A stretch of DNA of 64,000 bases from JALZCH01 sp036387135 (GCA_036387135.1 DASVUH010000025.1:124001-188000); one strand, 5' to 3'; positions 15,711 through 24,526 are shown, numbered from the stretch's first letter. Notes: a model not told the origin generated them from the sequence alone. A program made the numbers and translations.

Positions 15711-18700
15711 TCCGTTTCACCGCTTTCGCGTTTCAGCTCCCACAAACGCAGCCAGTAAAAAATCACGGGCGTAACGATCAAAACGTGAAGCAGGCTCGAC
15801 ATCATTCCGCCGAAAACTGGCGTTGCCAGCGGTTTCATCACTTCCGAACCCGCGCTCGTGCTCCACATAATCGGCAGCAAGCCGAAAATAATTGTCGTGA
15901 CGGTCATTACTTTCGGGCGCAACCGCAGCAGAGCGCCTTCCGTCACGGCTTCGAGCAAAGTTTCTTTGTTCAATTTTCCGAGTTCTTTTCGCTTGCGCTC
16001 TACAGCTTCTTCCAAATACACAACCATCACGATTCCCGTTTGCACCGCCGCGCCGAACAGTGCGATAAAACCAACCCAGACGGCGACGGAAAAGTTGTAT
16101 TCGAGCAGCCAAATGAGATAAACGCCGCCCGTCAAAGCAAACGGCACTGCGAGCAGAACGTGCGCCGCTTCGAGAAATGAGCGATACGTCATATAAAGCG
16201 TGGCGAAAATAATCAGAATTACAATCGGCACGACAATCATTAATCGCTGCTGCGCCCGCTGCTGGTTTTCAAACTGCCCGCTCCAATTTATGTAATAACC
16301 GGCGGGAAGCTGAACTTTTTGCAAAATCGCCGCGTTCGCTTCTTCGACAAAACCGCCGATGTCGCGCCCGCGCACGCTTAAAAGAACCGTTCCGCGCAGC
16401 AAGCCGTTTTCGCTCTGAATCATCGCCGGACCTTCGACCGTGCGAATCGCAGCAATCTGCGCGAGCGGAACGGGAACGCCCGTTGGCGACGTGACGGGAA
16501 TTTGTCCGATGGCTGCGGGCGACTGGCGAAATTCTTCGGCATAGCGGACACGAATCGGAAAACGGCGGCGACCTTCGATAGTGACTGTCAGATTCGTTTC
16601 GCCGATTCCCATTTCAATCGCATTCTGAATCGTTCCCGCGTCTATTCCGTAACGCGCCGCCGCCTGCCGGTTGATGTCAATGTCAACATAAGGCGCTCCC
16701 GTAATTTGTTCGGGATAAACATCCGCCGCGCCGGGAATTGCGCGCACGACATCGGCGATTTTTCTCGAATAATCTTCTAACGTTTTTAAATCATTGCCGA
16801 AAATCTTGATGCCGACTTGCGAACGGATTCCCGTCGCCAGCATTTCAATCCGGTTGATAATCGGCTGCGTCCAGATGTTCGTCACGCCCGGCATTCGCAA
16901 AGCCGCATCCATTTCCGCCACCAATTTTTCGCGCGTCACACCTCCGCGCCATTGTTCTTCGGGTTTTAAATGAATGACCGTTTCATTCATATTGATCGGC
17001 GACGGATCGGTCGAAGTTTCGGCGCGTCCGGCTTTGCCCACAGCCCATTCGACTTCGGGGAAAGTTTTAATAATTTCGTCCTGTTTTTGCATAATCCGCG
17101 TCGCTTCGTCGAGCGAAATCGCCGGATCGGTGACCGGCATATACATCAAATCGCCTTCGTTCAAAGGCGGCATAAATTCCGTGCCGATTTTTGTTGCGAC
17201 AAAAGCCGCGCCTAGAAAAAGAACCAGAGCTATCGAAACGGTTGCCGCGCGATGCCGTAAAGCCCAGATGAGCGCGGGTTTATAAATCCGGCGCAAAAAA
17301 CGCATAATCGGATTCCAATCTTCGTCGCGCAATTTTCCGCCTAAAAAGTAAGTGCAGAGAACCGGAACGAGCGTCACAGCCATAAAAGCCGCGCCGATCA
17401 TCGCAAAGGTTTTCGTAAAAGCAAGCGGGTGAAACAATTTTCCTTCCTGCCCGGTCAAGGCGAAAACCGGAACAAAAGCGAGAATGATAATCGCAATCGA
17501 AGAAAAAATCGGTCGCCCGACCATTTTTGTAGCTTCCAAAACCTCGCGCCAGACCGCCGCTTTGTCTTTCGTGTCAATTCCCTTGCTTTCAATCGCTCGA
17601 TACGCGTTTTCGGTCACAACAATTCCGGCGTCAACAAGGTCTGAAATCGCAATCGCAATGCCGGCGAGCGACATAATGTTTGACGTAATTCCGGCGAAAT
17701 ACATAAACAAAAATGAAATCAGCACCGCGAGCGGGAGCGGAATTGTGACAATCAAAACCGAGCGAAAATGCGCCAGAAAAAGCAGATTTGCCAGCGTCAC
17801 CAAAATCAATTCTTCAACAAGAGCGTCTTTGAGCGTGTCGGCGGTGCGATTGATTAATTGAGTGCGGTCGTAAAATGGAACAATCTGAATGCCTTCGGGC
17901 AAACCGGGTTTGATTTCCTCGATTTTTCGCTTAACGTTTTCAATGACTTCCAGCGCGCTTGTGCCATAGCGCGAAATAACCACGCCGCCGACCGCTTCTT
18001 TGCCGTTTTTGTCCAGAGAGCCGGTGCGAAAAGCGTTGCCGAGCTTGACCTCAGCAATGTTTTTGACATAAATCGGCGTTCCATTCTGCGAACCAATAAC
18101 GGTATTTTCGACATCGGCGATTGATTCGACCAAGCCGATTCCGCGCACGACAGCCCATTCGCCCGCCTGCTCGACGACGTTTCCGCCGACGTTGTTGTTC
18201 GAACGCCCGACCGCTTCGACAATCGTCGAAAGCGGCAGATTGAAGGCGCGCAGCTTGTTCGGATCAACGTTGATTTGATATTGCTGGACAAATCCGCCGA
18301 CCGAAGCCACCTCCGCCACGCCCGAAACAGAATTGAGCTGGTAACGCACGAACCAATCCTGAAGAGTCCGCAAATCGCGCAAATCCATCGAATCCGATTC
18401 GAGCGTGTACCAGAAAACCTGCCCGACTCCGGTCGCGTCGGGTCCAAGTGTCGGCGTCACGCCCGCGGGCAGTTGTTTGGTGACGAGATTGAGCCGTTCG
18501 AGAACGCGCGTTCGCGCCCAGTAAAGCTCAACACCGTCTTCAAAAATGACGTTGACCATCGAAAAGCTGAACGCCGAACTTGCTCGGACGACGCGCACGC
18601 CCGGAAGTCCTTGCAGATTCGTCACGAGCGGATAAGTTATCTGGTCTTCGACTTCCTGCGGCGAGCGCCCAGCCCAATCCGTAAAAACGATTATCTGATT

Positions 18701-18832
18701 GTCCGAAAGGTCTGGAATCGCATCAATCGGCGTCCGCACCAAAGCCCAATAGCCCGCGACCGTCAAACCGAGATAAATCAGAATGACGATCACGCGATTT
18801 TTTAAAGACCATTCGATGAGCCAATTAATCAT
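15707..18832 (-). CDS. cusA: Heavy-metal RND efflux pump (CusA/CzcA type)
   Basis: A 1041-residue inner-membrane proton/metal antiporter with twelve membrane segments and two large periplasmic loops. Family features are the N-terminal SLKNRVIVILIYLGL, PIDAIPDLSDNQIIVFT, and the first periplasmic domain from about 35 to 330. The internal methionine-rich segment MPPLNEGDLMYMP (about 555-567) and NRIEMLATGIRSQVGIKI (about 665-682) correspond to the Met residues that carry Cu(I) in CusA. It is the first gene of the pump block but lies downstream of four small copper-protein genes and a hairpin. The symbol reflects the Met pattern and neighbours; a Czc-type substrate is not excluded. Confidence 0.93.
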   Translation of the reverse strand: MINWLIEWSLKNRVIVILIYLGLTVAGYWALVRTPIDAIPDLSDNQIIVFTDWAGRSPQEVEDQITYPLVTNLQGLPGVRVVRASSAFSFSMVNVIFEDGVELYWARTRVLERLNLVTKQLPAGVTPTLGPDATGVGQVFWYTLESDSMDLRDLRTLQDWFVRYQLNSVSGVAEVASVGGFVQQYQINVDPNKLRAFNLPLSTIVEAVGRSNNNVGGNVVEQAGEWAVVRGIGLVESIADVENTVIGSQNGTPIYVKNIAEVKLGNAFRTGSLDKNGKEAVGGVVISRYGTSALEVIENVKRKIEEIKPGLPEGIQIVPFYDRTQLINRTADTLKDALVEELILVTLANLLFLAHFRSVLIVTIPLPLAVLISFLFMYFAGITSNIMSLAGIAIAISDLVDAGIVVTENAYRAIESKGIDTKDKAAVWREVLEATKMVGRPIFSSIAIIILAFVPVFALTGQEGKLFHPLAFTKTFAMIGAAFMAVTLVPVLCTYFLGGKLRDEDWNPIMRFLRRIYKPALIWALRHRAATVSIALVLFLGAAFVATKIGTEFMPPLNEGDLMYMPVTDPAISLDEATRIMQKQDEIIKTFPEVEWAVGKAGRAETSTDPSPINMNETVIHLKPEEQWRGGVTREKLVAEMDAALRMPGVTNIWTQPIINRIEMLATGIRSQVGIKIFGNDLKTLEDYSRKIADVVRAIPGAADVYPEQITGAPYVDIDINRQAAARYGIDAGTIQNAIEMGIGETNLTVTIEGRRRFPIRVRYAEEFRQSPAAIGQIPVTSPTGVPVPLAQIAAIRTVEGPAMIQSENGLLRGTVLLSVRGRDIGGFVEEANAAILQKVQLPAGYYINWSGQFENQQRAQQRLMIVVPIVILIIFATLYMTYRSFLEAAHVLLAVPFALTGGVYLIWLLEYNFSVAVWVGFIALFGAAVQTGIVMVVYLEEAVERKRKELGKLNKETLLEAVTEGALLRLRPKVMTVTTIIFGLLPIMWSTSAGSEVMKPLATPVFGGMMSSLLHVLIVTPVIFYWLRLWELKRESGETE

Positions 18833-18843
18833 AAAAATATTTG

Positions 18844-18909
18844 TTCGTTGTTCGTCGTTCGTTGTTCGTTGAAAAAATCAACTTGCAACGAACAACGAAC
18901 GACGAACAA
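18844..18909. repeat. Heptad STRR hairpin between DUF305 gene and cusA
   Basis: Four 7-base units (TTCGTTG, TTCGTCG, TTCGTTG, TTCGTTG) at 18844-18871 face three complementary units at 18886-18908. The stem is 24 bp without mismatch and the loop is 14 bases. Inside the copper operon it could protect or process the mRNA between the small copper proteins and the pump genes. Confidence 0.88.
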
Positions 18910-18912
18910 AAT

Positions 18913-19596
18913 CTATTTCGCCCAAGCGGTTTTCCAATCGTTCATTTTTTTGATTTCCGCTTCCTGAGCTTTGATTATGTTGTTTGCCAGCGTTTTGATT
19001 TCTGCGTGTTCGGCTTTTTGCAAAGCGTCTTTCGCCATTATCACCGCGCCATCGTGGTGCGGAATCATCATGTCAAGAAAATGTGTGTCGGAATCTTTGC
19101 CTGACATAGTTTCCATCATTTTCATGTGATCGCCGGACATCATTTTCATTGAATCCATCATTCCGGGCATTTCCATATTTTTGGCGGGCGGTTTTCCCGC
19201 AAACCATTTTTCGCGCCATTCAGTCATCTGCGCGATTTCCTTTTGCTGATCATTAATTATTTGCTGGGCGAACTTTCTCAATTCCTCGTTCCGCGTTTTA
19301 TCTAAAACCATTTTCGACATCTGAATCGCGCCTTCATGGTGATGAATCATCGTGTCAATAAACTGCAAATCGTAGGGCTGCGAAGCTGCGCCCGCGTCAC
19401 TTTTCATTTCGCCGTGCTGCATTTGCGACATATTGTGATTGGCAGCATTCATCGGCATTCCATTATGATTCATCGTTGAGTTGTGGTTCATTCCGGCGTG
19501 ATTCGCAGTTGCGTTGCCGTTGTTTGTCGGTTGACTGCAAGCCGCGCCCAAGACCGCAAGCGCAAGAACCAGCATCAAGAAAACACTTTTTTTCAT
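18913..19596 (-). CDS. DUF305 copper-associated lipoprotein
   Basis: The 227-residue protein has a lipoprotein signal (LVLALAVLGAACSQPTNN, lipobox Cys near residue 20), a Met/His/Asn-rich linker (about 30-70) and a double DUF305 domain. Each half has the family DLQFIDTMIHHHEGAIQMSK-type motif (about 78-97; the second copy is DTHFLDMMIPHHDGAVIMAK, about 173-192). The Met/His richness fits periplasmic copper binding. It sits third from the promoter side among four small copper-linked genes upstream of the CusA-type pump. Confidence 0.92.
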   Translation of the reverse strand: MKKSVFLMLVLALAVLGAACSQPTNNGNATANHAGMNHNSTMNHNGMPMNAANHNMSQMQHGEMKSDAGAASQPYDLQFIDTMIHHHEGAIQMSKMVLDKTRNEELRKFAQQIINDQQKEIAQMTEWREKWFAGKPPAKNMEMPGMMDSMKMMSGDHMKMMETMSGKDSDTHFLDMMIPHHDGAVIMAKDALQKAEHAEIKTLANNIIKAQEAEIKKMNDWKTAWAK

Positions 19597-19625
19597 TTTT
19601 TTATTTCTCCTTAATTGAAAAGCCG

Positions 19626-19985
19626 TTACTGCACGAGAATTTTCCCGCGCATCATATTCATTCCGCAGGTAAAGGCAAGATCGCCCGTTTCCTGCGGCGT
19701 AAATTCAACCAAGACGGTTTCGCCGACGGGCAATTCCTTTTTAATGTTGAGCTTTGGAAATACGACTTCGCCGCCGCAGTTTTTGTCGTCCATGCGATAA
19801 AAAGCGAGCTTGACGGGCTGACCTTTTTTGACCGCGATTGATTTCGGCTCGTAGCTCGTCGAAACCGTGATTTTAATCGGCTCGGTCGGGGCGGCGTCAT
19901 CGGTTTTGACAGAAGCGCAGGAAATTAAAAAGATTGCGCTTACCGAAAACGCCGCGAAGAAAAGTAATTTTGGGAATTTATTCAT
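19626..19985 (-). CDS. Cupredoxin-like lipoprotein
   Basis: I place the start at ATG 19985, preceded by GAGGAG; the longer frame has no such site. The 119-residue protein has a lipoprotein signal (FAAFSVSAIFLISCASV) and a single cupredoxin-like beta-sandwich (about 35-119). The domain ends in DLAFTCGMNMMRGKILVQ, in which Cys and three Met give a likely copper site, and an internal DDKNCGGEVVF supplies a second Cys. The pattern matches cupredoxin domains found with copper ATPases and efflux systems. It probably binds Cu(I) in the periplasm and passes it to the efflux system. Confidence 0.87.
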   Translation of the reverse strand: MNKFPKLLFFAAFSVSAIFLISCASVKTDDAAPTEPIKITVSTSYEPKSIAVKKGQPVKLAFYRMDDKNCGGEVVFPKLNIKKELPVGETVLVEFTPQETGDLAFTCGMNMMRGKILVQ

Positions 19986-20002
19986 CTTTCGACTCCTCAT
20001 TT

Positions 20003-20425
20003 TTATTGGGCGACAATCGGCAAATTCGCTTTGCCTCGTCCCGCCGCGCCTTCGTAAGTGATTTGCGTTTGCCATTCGCCAGCCATTTGCAGATTGACCG
20101 TGCCTTTGTAAACGCCGGGCGTCCCGGTCGTTGTAAGCTGCGCCGCGTCGTTCATCACGGGCATCGTTCCCATCGCGGGCATATGGAAATTGACGCCGAC
20201 CGCGCCGGCATCAACGGGCTTGCCGGAAGCGTCTGCAAAGGCGAGCGTAAATTCGTTTTTGCCGTCGCGCAGAACGCCGTCGGCGCTCGACAGCGTGACG
20301 GTCAAATTGTTTCCGGCGCTGCCGCTTTTGATAGTTTTTCCGGCGGAATCGTTAGAAGCTCCGCCGCAGGCGACGGCTATTAAAGTTAAAACGCTGAGAC
20401 TAATGACGAGAAAAATCTTTGACAT
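20003..20425 (-). CDS. YtkA-like domain lipoprotein
   Basis: The ATG at 20425 has a near-perfect AGGAGG ribosome-binding site; upstream frame extension to 20491 is unlikely to be coding. The 140-residue product has a lipoprotein signal (LSVLTLIAVACGG) and an Ig-like YtkA/FixH-type beta domain with NFHMPAMGTMPVMNDAAQL (about 80-98), rich in Met and one His, then a C-terminal GEWQTQITYEG strand. The PAMGTMP motif is common in proteins encoded with CusABC systems. It is the second gene of the copper operon and probably periplasmic. Confidence 0.88.
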   Translation of the reverse strand: MSKIFLVISLSVLTLIAVACGGASNDSAGKTIKSGSAGNNLTVTLSSADGVLRDGKNEFTLAFADASGKPVDAGAVGVNFHMPAMGTMPVMNDAAQLTTTGTPGVYKGTVNLQMAGEWQTQITYEGAAGRGKANLPIVAQ

Positions 20426-20509
20426 TATTTTGTTCCTCCTGATTGAATTAAAATAAAAATTGACGCCGCCGCAAGCTGTTTTCGGACACACTGCGACAAA
20501 CGAAATTCG

Positions 20510-20532
20510 CGCCTTTTTTTGAACAAAAGGCG
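20510..20532. other. Short inverted repeat inside the copper operon
   Basis: CGCCTTTT and AAAAGGCG form an 8-bp stem between the Cys-rich gene and the YtkA-like gene. It could attenuate or process the transcript. Weak evidence. Confidence 0.35.
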
Positions 20533-20562
20533 GAAAACAGGCACACTAAGGCTCTCCTGGAG

Positions 20563-20958
20563 TTAAATTAAAAAGGCGTGACCGCGAAGATATAAATTCG
20601 GCGGTTTAATAAATAGCTGCGGGCTGTCTCCGGCTCGTCTGGAAATCGAAATTGCGGGCTTAAATTTGGATTTTGCGTTTAAATCCGCCAGTAAATTTTC
20701 AACCGCGGCGAGAACGGGAGCGGAAATCTGAACGGACGAAGCGTTTGCCGAACCGGGCAAACCGCCCGTCGGGTCGCCGCAAGCCTCACGGCAGCAGCCC
20801 ATTAAACTTGAAATTGCGGCGCGTTCGGATTTTTCCGACTTGCAGCACGACATTTTGCCGTGATTATCTTCCGCCGCATCCAGACACATACAGATTCCCG
20901 CCAAAAGCTGGGCGGCGAAAACTAAAGCGAGCGACAATGCGACGAGGCGTTTGATCAC
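20563..20958 (-). CDS. Cys-rich exported protein leading the copper operon
   Basis: Protein of about 131-136 residues with an N-terminal hydrophobic signal (VALSLALVFAAQLLAG) followed directly by CMC, then MSCCKSEKSE and GCCREACGD (about 20-70). This clustering of Cys is typical of copper-binding or disulfide-linked periplasmic proteins. The C-terminal half is Pro/Ser-rich and contains no recognisable domain. Two starts are possible. The ATG at 20973 lies inside a promoter-like -10 hexamer, so I prefer the GTG at 20958. It is the first gene of a seven-gene run ending with the CusA/TolC/CusB pump. I do not know the family. Confidence 0.7.
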   Translation of the reverse strand: MIKRLVALSLALVFAAQLLAGICMCLDAAEDNHGKMSCCKSEKSERAAISSLMGCCREACGDPTGGLPGSANASSVQISAPVLAAVENLLADLNAKSKFKPAISISRRAGDSPQLFIKPPNLYLRGHAFLI

Positions 20959-20968
20959 TGTTAAGCCA

Positions 20969-20997
20969 AGCATAAAAAGCTAATTACAAACTGTCAA
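20969..20997 (-). promoter_or_regulatory. Sigma70-type promoter of the copper operon
   Basis: On the minus strand TTGACA (20997-20992), a 17-base spacer and TATGCT (20974-20969) form a near-consensus promoter. The -10 element contains the ATG that would open the longer form of the Cys-rich gene, so transcription from here would give an mRNA starting only a few bases before the GTG at 20958. Confidence 0.6.
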
Positions 20998-21326
20998 GCC
21001 GCCGAGTTTTTTTATTAAAACGTTGAATAATATCGCGCCGCAATTCAGAAGCTGCGCGGAGAAATTCAAAAATCAGAGTCAAAATAAAACGCCGCGAAAG
21101 GGCTGCTTCTTTGCAGCCCTTTCGAAATTTAGCTGTTCATTTGTTTACGCTCAACATCCGCCAAACCTTTTTTAGTTGCTTTCAAAAACAAAAAAACCTT
21201 GAAATTTCAAACGGAACAGAGTTAGAATGAGGTCACTCAGCCGGGCAGTTATAATTTAAAAAGTAAGAAGTATTAGATACCGAGCAATTAATATATAACT
21301 ACAAACATTAGCGGAGGTGTCAGAAA
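20974..21326. other. Divergent intergenic region with an orphan hairpin
   Basis: The 353-base spacer between the copper operon and a small membrane-protein gene holds a 12-bp perfect stem (21095-21106 with 21113-21124, loop of six). On the minus strand a TTTTATTTT run follows it; no minus-strand gene lies just upstream. It may be the terminator of a short non-coding RNA or a leader hairpin. A TATAAT at 21250-21255 could serve the plus-strand gene, without a clear -35. The rest is A+T-rich and I see no gene. Confidence 0.5.
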
Positions 21327-21536
21327 ATGAAAGATGCGATTTATGTGATTCTTGCTTTGATTTCGGCGGGCATTGCTGCGTACTTTATGTACGGCTATGT
21401 CAACACGGCGACCAGAGAACAGCGAATGATGGATTTGATTATTTCGGTAATCTGCATTCTGATTGCCATCGTTTTCGGCGGATTGTTTCTCGCCGGGCGC
21501 GTCAATAAAGAAGAAGAAATCCATATTACCAAATAA
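21327..21536 (+). CDS. Small two-segment membrane protein
   Basis: A 69-residue protein with two hydrophobic segments (about 3-22 and 38-60), a short charged loop (NTATREQRMMD) and a charged C-terminus (NKEEEIHITK). A good ribosome-binding site (GGAGG, 12 bases upstream) supports the ATG. No family is recognised. It stands alone between the copper operon and a sigma54 activator and is followed by a terminator hairpin. Confidence 0.75.
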   Translation: MKDAIYVILALISAGIAAYFMYGYVNTATREQRMMDLIISVICILIAIVFGGLFLAGRVNKEEEIHITK

Positions 21537-21616
21537 TTTAGAAAACACTTTCCAACGGTTTTAGTTGCTATATCTAACCGTGCGGTAAAATCTCGAAACC
21601 GTCCGAAGCGATTACC

Positions 21617-21681
21617 AAAAAGCCGCCGGCGTGTTTTTCTTCGTTTTAAATAATGAAGAAGCGCGGCGGCTTTTGTTTTGA
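21617..21681 (+). terminator. Terminator after the small membrane-protein gene
   Basis: AAAAGCCGCCG at 21617-21627 pairs with CGGCGGCTTTT at 21664-21674, and TTGTTTTG follows. The loop is long (36 bases) with its own TTCTTC/GAAGAA pairing, giving a long imperfect stem. Confidence 0.75.
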
Positions 21682-21724
21682 CATTTTTGCCTTATCTCCT
21701 TTTCGTCCGCTATCATCTGCTTTT

Positions 21725-21783
21725 GGTTCAAAGTTCAAGGTGAACAGTTTTTCTTTTTAACCTTGAGCTTTGAGCTTTGAACC
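21725..21783. repeat. Heptad STRR hairpin upstream of the sigma54 activator
   Basis: Left arm 21725-21741 holds two units (TTCAAAG, TTCAAGG). The right arm 21760-21783 holds three units ending in CTTTGAG and CTTTGAA. The right arm ends only six bases before the ATG of the next gene. Confidence 0.8.
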
Positions 21784-21788
21784 TGTTG

Positions 21789-23915
21789 ATGCAGTTGGAA
21801 ATTGTTGACGATTATTCGCTTCCCGATGAGCGAAAAAACAAAATGCAGGAGGCGCGCGAAGCGATTATCGAGCGTCTGGCGCAGAATTTCCGCCCCGAAA
21901 CGATTGATCTCGACCGCTTTTTGCGCGCTGTCGTTTCGGAAATCGGTCGAATGATGAAAGCCGACCGCTGCGATGTAATTCAACTAACCGAACAAAGCCA
22001 GCTTCGCATCAGCCACGAATGGCAGCGTTCGGACAAAATTCCCTCGACCGTCGGAATGACGATTCCGCTTGGCACCGAACAATTGGCGCGGCATTTCGAT
22101 CTCAAAAAACCGCTTCGGATTAACGACACGACCGCCAAAGAAATCAATCCGCAGGCTCGGCTGCTCGCGGCGTCCTTGCAAACCCGTTCCCTGCTCGTCG
22201 TGCCGATTATTTTAAACGAGCGCGTGCTTGGACTTTTGGGTTTGCACGACACCAAAAAGCCGCGCGTTTGGCTGGACGAAGAAGTTCAATTTTTACAGTC
22301 AATCGCGCAGCAATTGGCGGTCGGTTATCAATACACACGGCTTTTCACCGACAAACAGCAGGAAGCCGCGAGAACTCACGCTTTGCTCGAAATAGCCAAC
22401 ACTTTGAATTCGCATTCGGATTTCGGCGAGGTTTCATCGCGCGTTTTGGAAAAAGCGATTGAGCTGGTCGGCGCGGATTACGGCGCTTTGGGCGTGATTG
22501 ACGCGGGCGGAAAACGGATTAGTCTGGCGGCTTTTAAGGCTTCGGCGACAGCCGAAACCGAAAACGTGCGCGGAATGATTTCGGCTCACGGGCAATCGCT
22601 CGATTTAACGGCTTTTCCCGCGCTCACCGACTTGCTCGAACAAGGTAAAACTTTACAGCTTTTAGACACTGAATTGCCGCCGCCGATTCGCCTGATTTTC
22701 AACGCGCAGCTCGGCGGGCGCGCCGCTTTGGTCGCGCCGGTCAAAGTCGCCGGTCACAGCTTCGGGCTGCTCGGTTTCGTCTGGAGCAAACAGCGACAGG
22801 GATTTGACGAAAACGAAATCGCTCTCGTCGAAGGAATCGCGGATCAAATCGGCACGGCGCTCGAACGCGACCAGCTTTCGGCAGAAGTAATGCGCCTGAA
22901 AAGCGCGCTTCTCGAACGCGCGCGCGGCAATCAAATCATCGGAAATACGCCGCAAATACGCCGCGCCATCGAATTTGCACTCAACGTCGCCGATACGCAG
23001 ACGACCGTTCTCGTGCAGGGCGAATCCGGCACGGGAAAAGAACTGCTGGCGAATTTGATTCATTACAATTCGGGGCGCGAAAAAATGCCGTACATCAAAT
23101 TAAACTGCGGCGCGATTCCCGAATCTCTGCTCGAATCGGAGCTTTTCGGACACGAAAAAGGCGCGTTTACCGACGCCCGTAATCGCCGTCAAGGGCGTTT
23201 TGAAGAAGCCGACGGCGGCACACTTTTCTTAGACGAAATCGGCGAAATGAGTCTGTCGGCGCAGGTTCGGCTGCTCAGGGTTTTGCAGGACGGCGAGTTA
23301 ACGCGAGTCGGCGGAAACGAAGTCGTCAAAACCGACGTGCGCGTTATTGCCGCGTCGAATGTTGATTTGGAAAAAGCGGTTGAAGAAGGCAGGTTTAGAC
23401 GCGATTTGTATTATCGGCTCTCGGTTTTTCCGATCAGATTGCCGCCGCTCCGTGAACGCCGCGAAGACATTCCGATACTCGTCGTGCATTTTCTCGAACT
23501 CTACAAACAAAAAACCGGGCGTTTTGTCTCCGGCATTTCGCGCGAAGCGATGCGCGCGATGGTCAATTATGATTTTCCGGGCAACATCCGCGAGCTTGAA
23601 AACGCGATTGAGCGCGCCGTTATAATCGCTTCCGGGCGTCAAATCGAATTGGAAGATTTGCCCGAAGCAATCGGCGGAAAGTCCGTCAGTCTCAGTTCCG
23701 ACGGGCGACAGGAATCAAACGGCGACGCAAGCCGTATCTGGTTTGAAATGCCCGCGACGATTGATGAAATTGAACGCGAAGCCATCGAAGCCACACTGCA
23801 TTTTACAAAAGGCGACAAATCGCGCGCCGCCCGCCTGCTCGGAATCGGGCGCAAAACTCTTTATCGAAAACTAGAGCAATATGAAAATAACGGAGAACTG
23901 AGAACGGAGAACTGA
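21789..23915 (+). CDS. GAF-GAF sigma54-dependent transcriptional activator
   Basis: A 708-residue enhancer-binding protein. Two GAF sensor domains (about 35-185 and 195-360) precede an AAA+ domain with Walker A GESGTGKE (about 411-418), the sigma54-contact loop GAFTDA (about 458), Walker B GGTLFLDEIG (about 477-486) and the arginine-finger region. A Fis-type helix-turn-helix closes it (DKSRAARLLGIGRKTLYRKL, about 675-694). There is no receiver domain, so activity is likely set by small molecules or redox bound by the GAF domains. The start is set at the ATG 21789; the frame extends upstream only into the repeat. The last residues (GELRTEN) and the stop are encoded by a heptad repeat. Target genes are not obvious. 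Confidence 0.93.
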   Translation: MQLEIVDDYSLPDERKNKMQEAREAIIERLAQNFRPETIDLDRFLRAVVSEIGRMMKADRCDVIQLTEQSQLRISHEWQRSDKIPSTVGMTIPLGTEQLARHFDLKKPLRINDTTAKEINPQARLLAASLQTRSLLVVPIILNERVLGLLGLHDTKKPRVWLDEEVQFLQSIAQQLAVGYQYTRLFTDKQQEAARTHALLEIANTLNSHSDFGEVSSRVLEKAIELVGADYGALGVIDAGGKRISLAAFKASATAETENVRGMISAHGQSLDLTAFPALTDLLEQGKTLQLLDTELPPPIRLIFNAQLGGRAALVAPVKVAGHSFGLLGFVWSKQRQGFDENEIALVEGIADQIGTALERDQLSAEVMRLKSALLERARGNQIIGNTPQIRRAIEFALNVADTQTTVLVQGESGTGKELLANLIHYNSGREKMPYIKLNCGAIPESLLESELFGHEKGAFTDARNRRQGRFEEADGGTLFLDEIGEMSLSAQVRLLRVLQDGELTRVGGNEVVKTDVRVIAASNVDLEKAVEEGRFRRDLYYRLSVFPIRLPPLRERREDIPILVVHFLELYKQKTGRFVSGISREAMRAMVNYDFPGNIRELENAIERAVIIASGRQIELEDLPEAIGGKSVSLSSDGRQESNGDASRIWFEMPATIDEIEREAIEATLHFTKGDKSRAARLLGIGRKTLYRKLEQYENNGELRTEN

Positions 23916-23977
23916 GAACCGTTTTTTCTACATCAAGTGTCATCAATTATATCGTCTTCTGTTCTCCGTTCTCAGTT
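23891..23977. repeat. Heptad STRR hairpin overlapping the activator's 3' end
   Basis: Units CGGAGAA and CTGAGAA alternate at 23891-23918. The 17 bases 23896-23912 are perfectly complementary to 23961-23977. The stop codon of the sigma54 activator (23913-23915) lies within the repeat. Confidence 0.88.
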
Positions 23978-24049
23978 GTTTATGCTAAACTCACGCCGAA
24001 AATAAAAAATAAATTAGCGGCGTTAGTGTCGCGGAAGGGATTTTAAATT

Positions 24050-24508
24050 ATGGGAGAGGAAGAAAATCGTCGAAGAAGCGAATTCGGGGCGACTGACAAA
24101 TTGACTTATCTGTTAATCGGAGGCGGCATCGGCGCGCTCGTCGCGCTGTTGCTAGCACCGAAACCCGGTTCGGAATTGCGCGAAGACATCGCCGATGTAA
24201 CGCGCAAAGGCGTTGACAAAGGACGCGAAACAGCCGCGCAAATCGGTGAACGCGCGGGCGAATATTACGAAGTCGCGCGCGAACGAGCCGGAGATTATTA
24301 TGACGCGACAAAAGAGCGCGCCGGCGAATTAGCCGGAAAGGCGCGCGGCGCGACGGAACGTCCGAAAAACACGCTGTCAGCCGCCGTCGAAGCCGGAAAG
24401 CAGGCGTATTACGAAGAAAAACGCAAAACCGAACCGTCCGTCATCGCCGAAGGACGCCCTTCGTATCCAAACGAACTGGGCGAAGGCAGCAAAGAACCGG
24501 AAAATTAA
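24050..24508 (+). CDS. YtxH-like glycine-zipper membrane protein
   Basis: A 152-residue protein with one hydrophobic glycine-rich segment (LIGGGIGALVALLLAPKPG, about 23-41) typical of YtxH-like stress proteins. A long helical charged tail follows, with approximate repeats of RERAGDYYDATKERAGE type (about 60-110). Members are small envelope proteins of unclear role, often stress-linked. The ATG follows GGGATTTTAAATT, a modest site. A terminator hairpin follows. Confidence 0.85.
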   Translation: MGEEENRRRSEFGATDKLTYLLIGGGIGALVALLLAPKPGSELREDIADVTRKGVDKGRETAAQIGERAGEYYEVARERAGDYYDATKERAGELAGKARGATERPKNTLSAAVEAGKQAYYEEKRKTEPSVIAEGRPSYPNELGEGSKEPEN

Positions 24509-24526
24509 TTTTCAAAACAGCTATGT

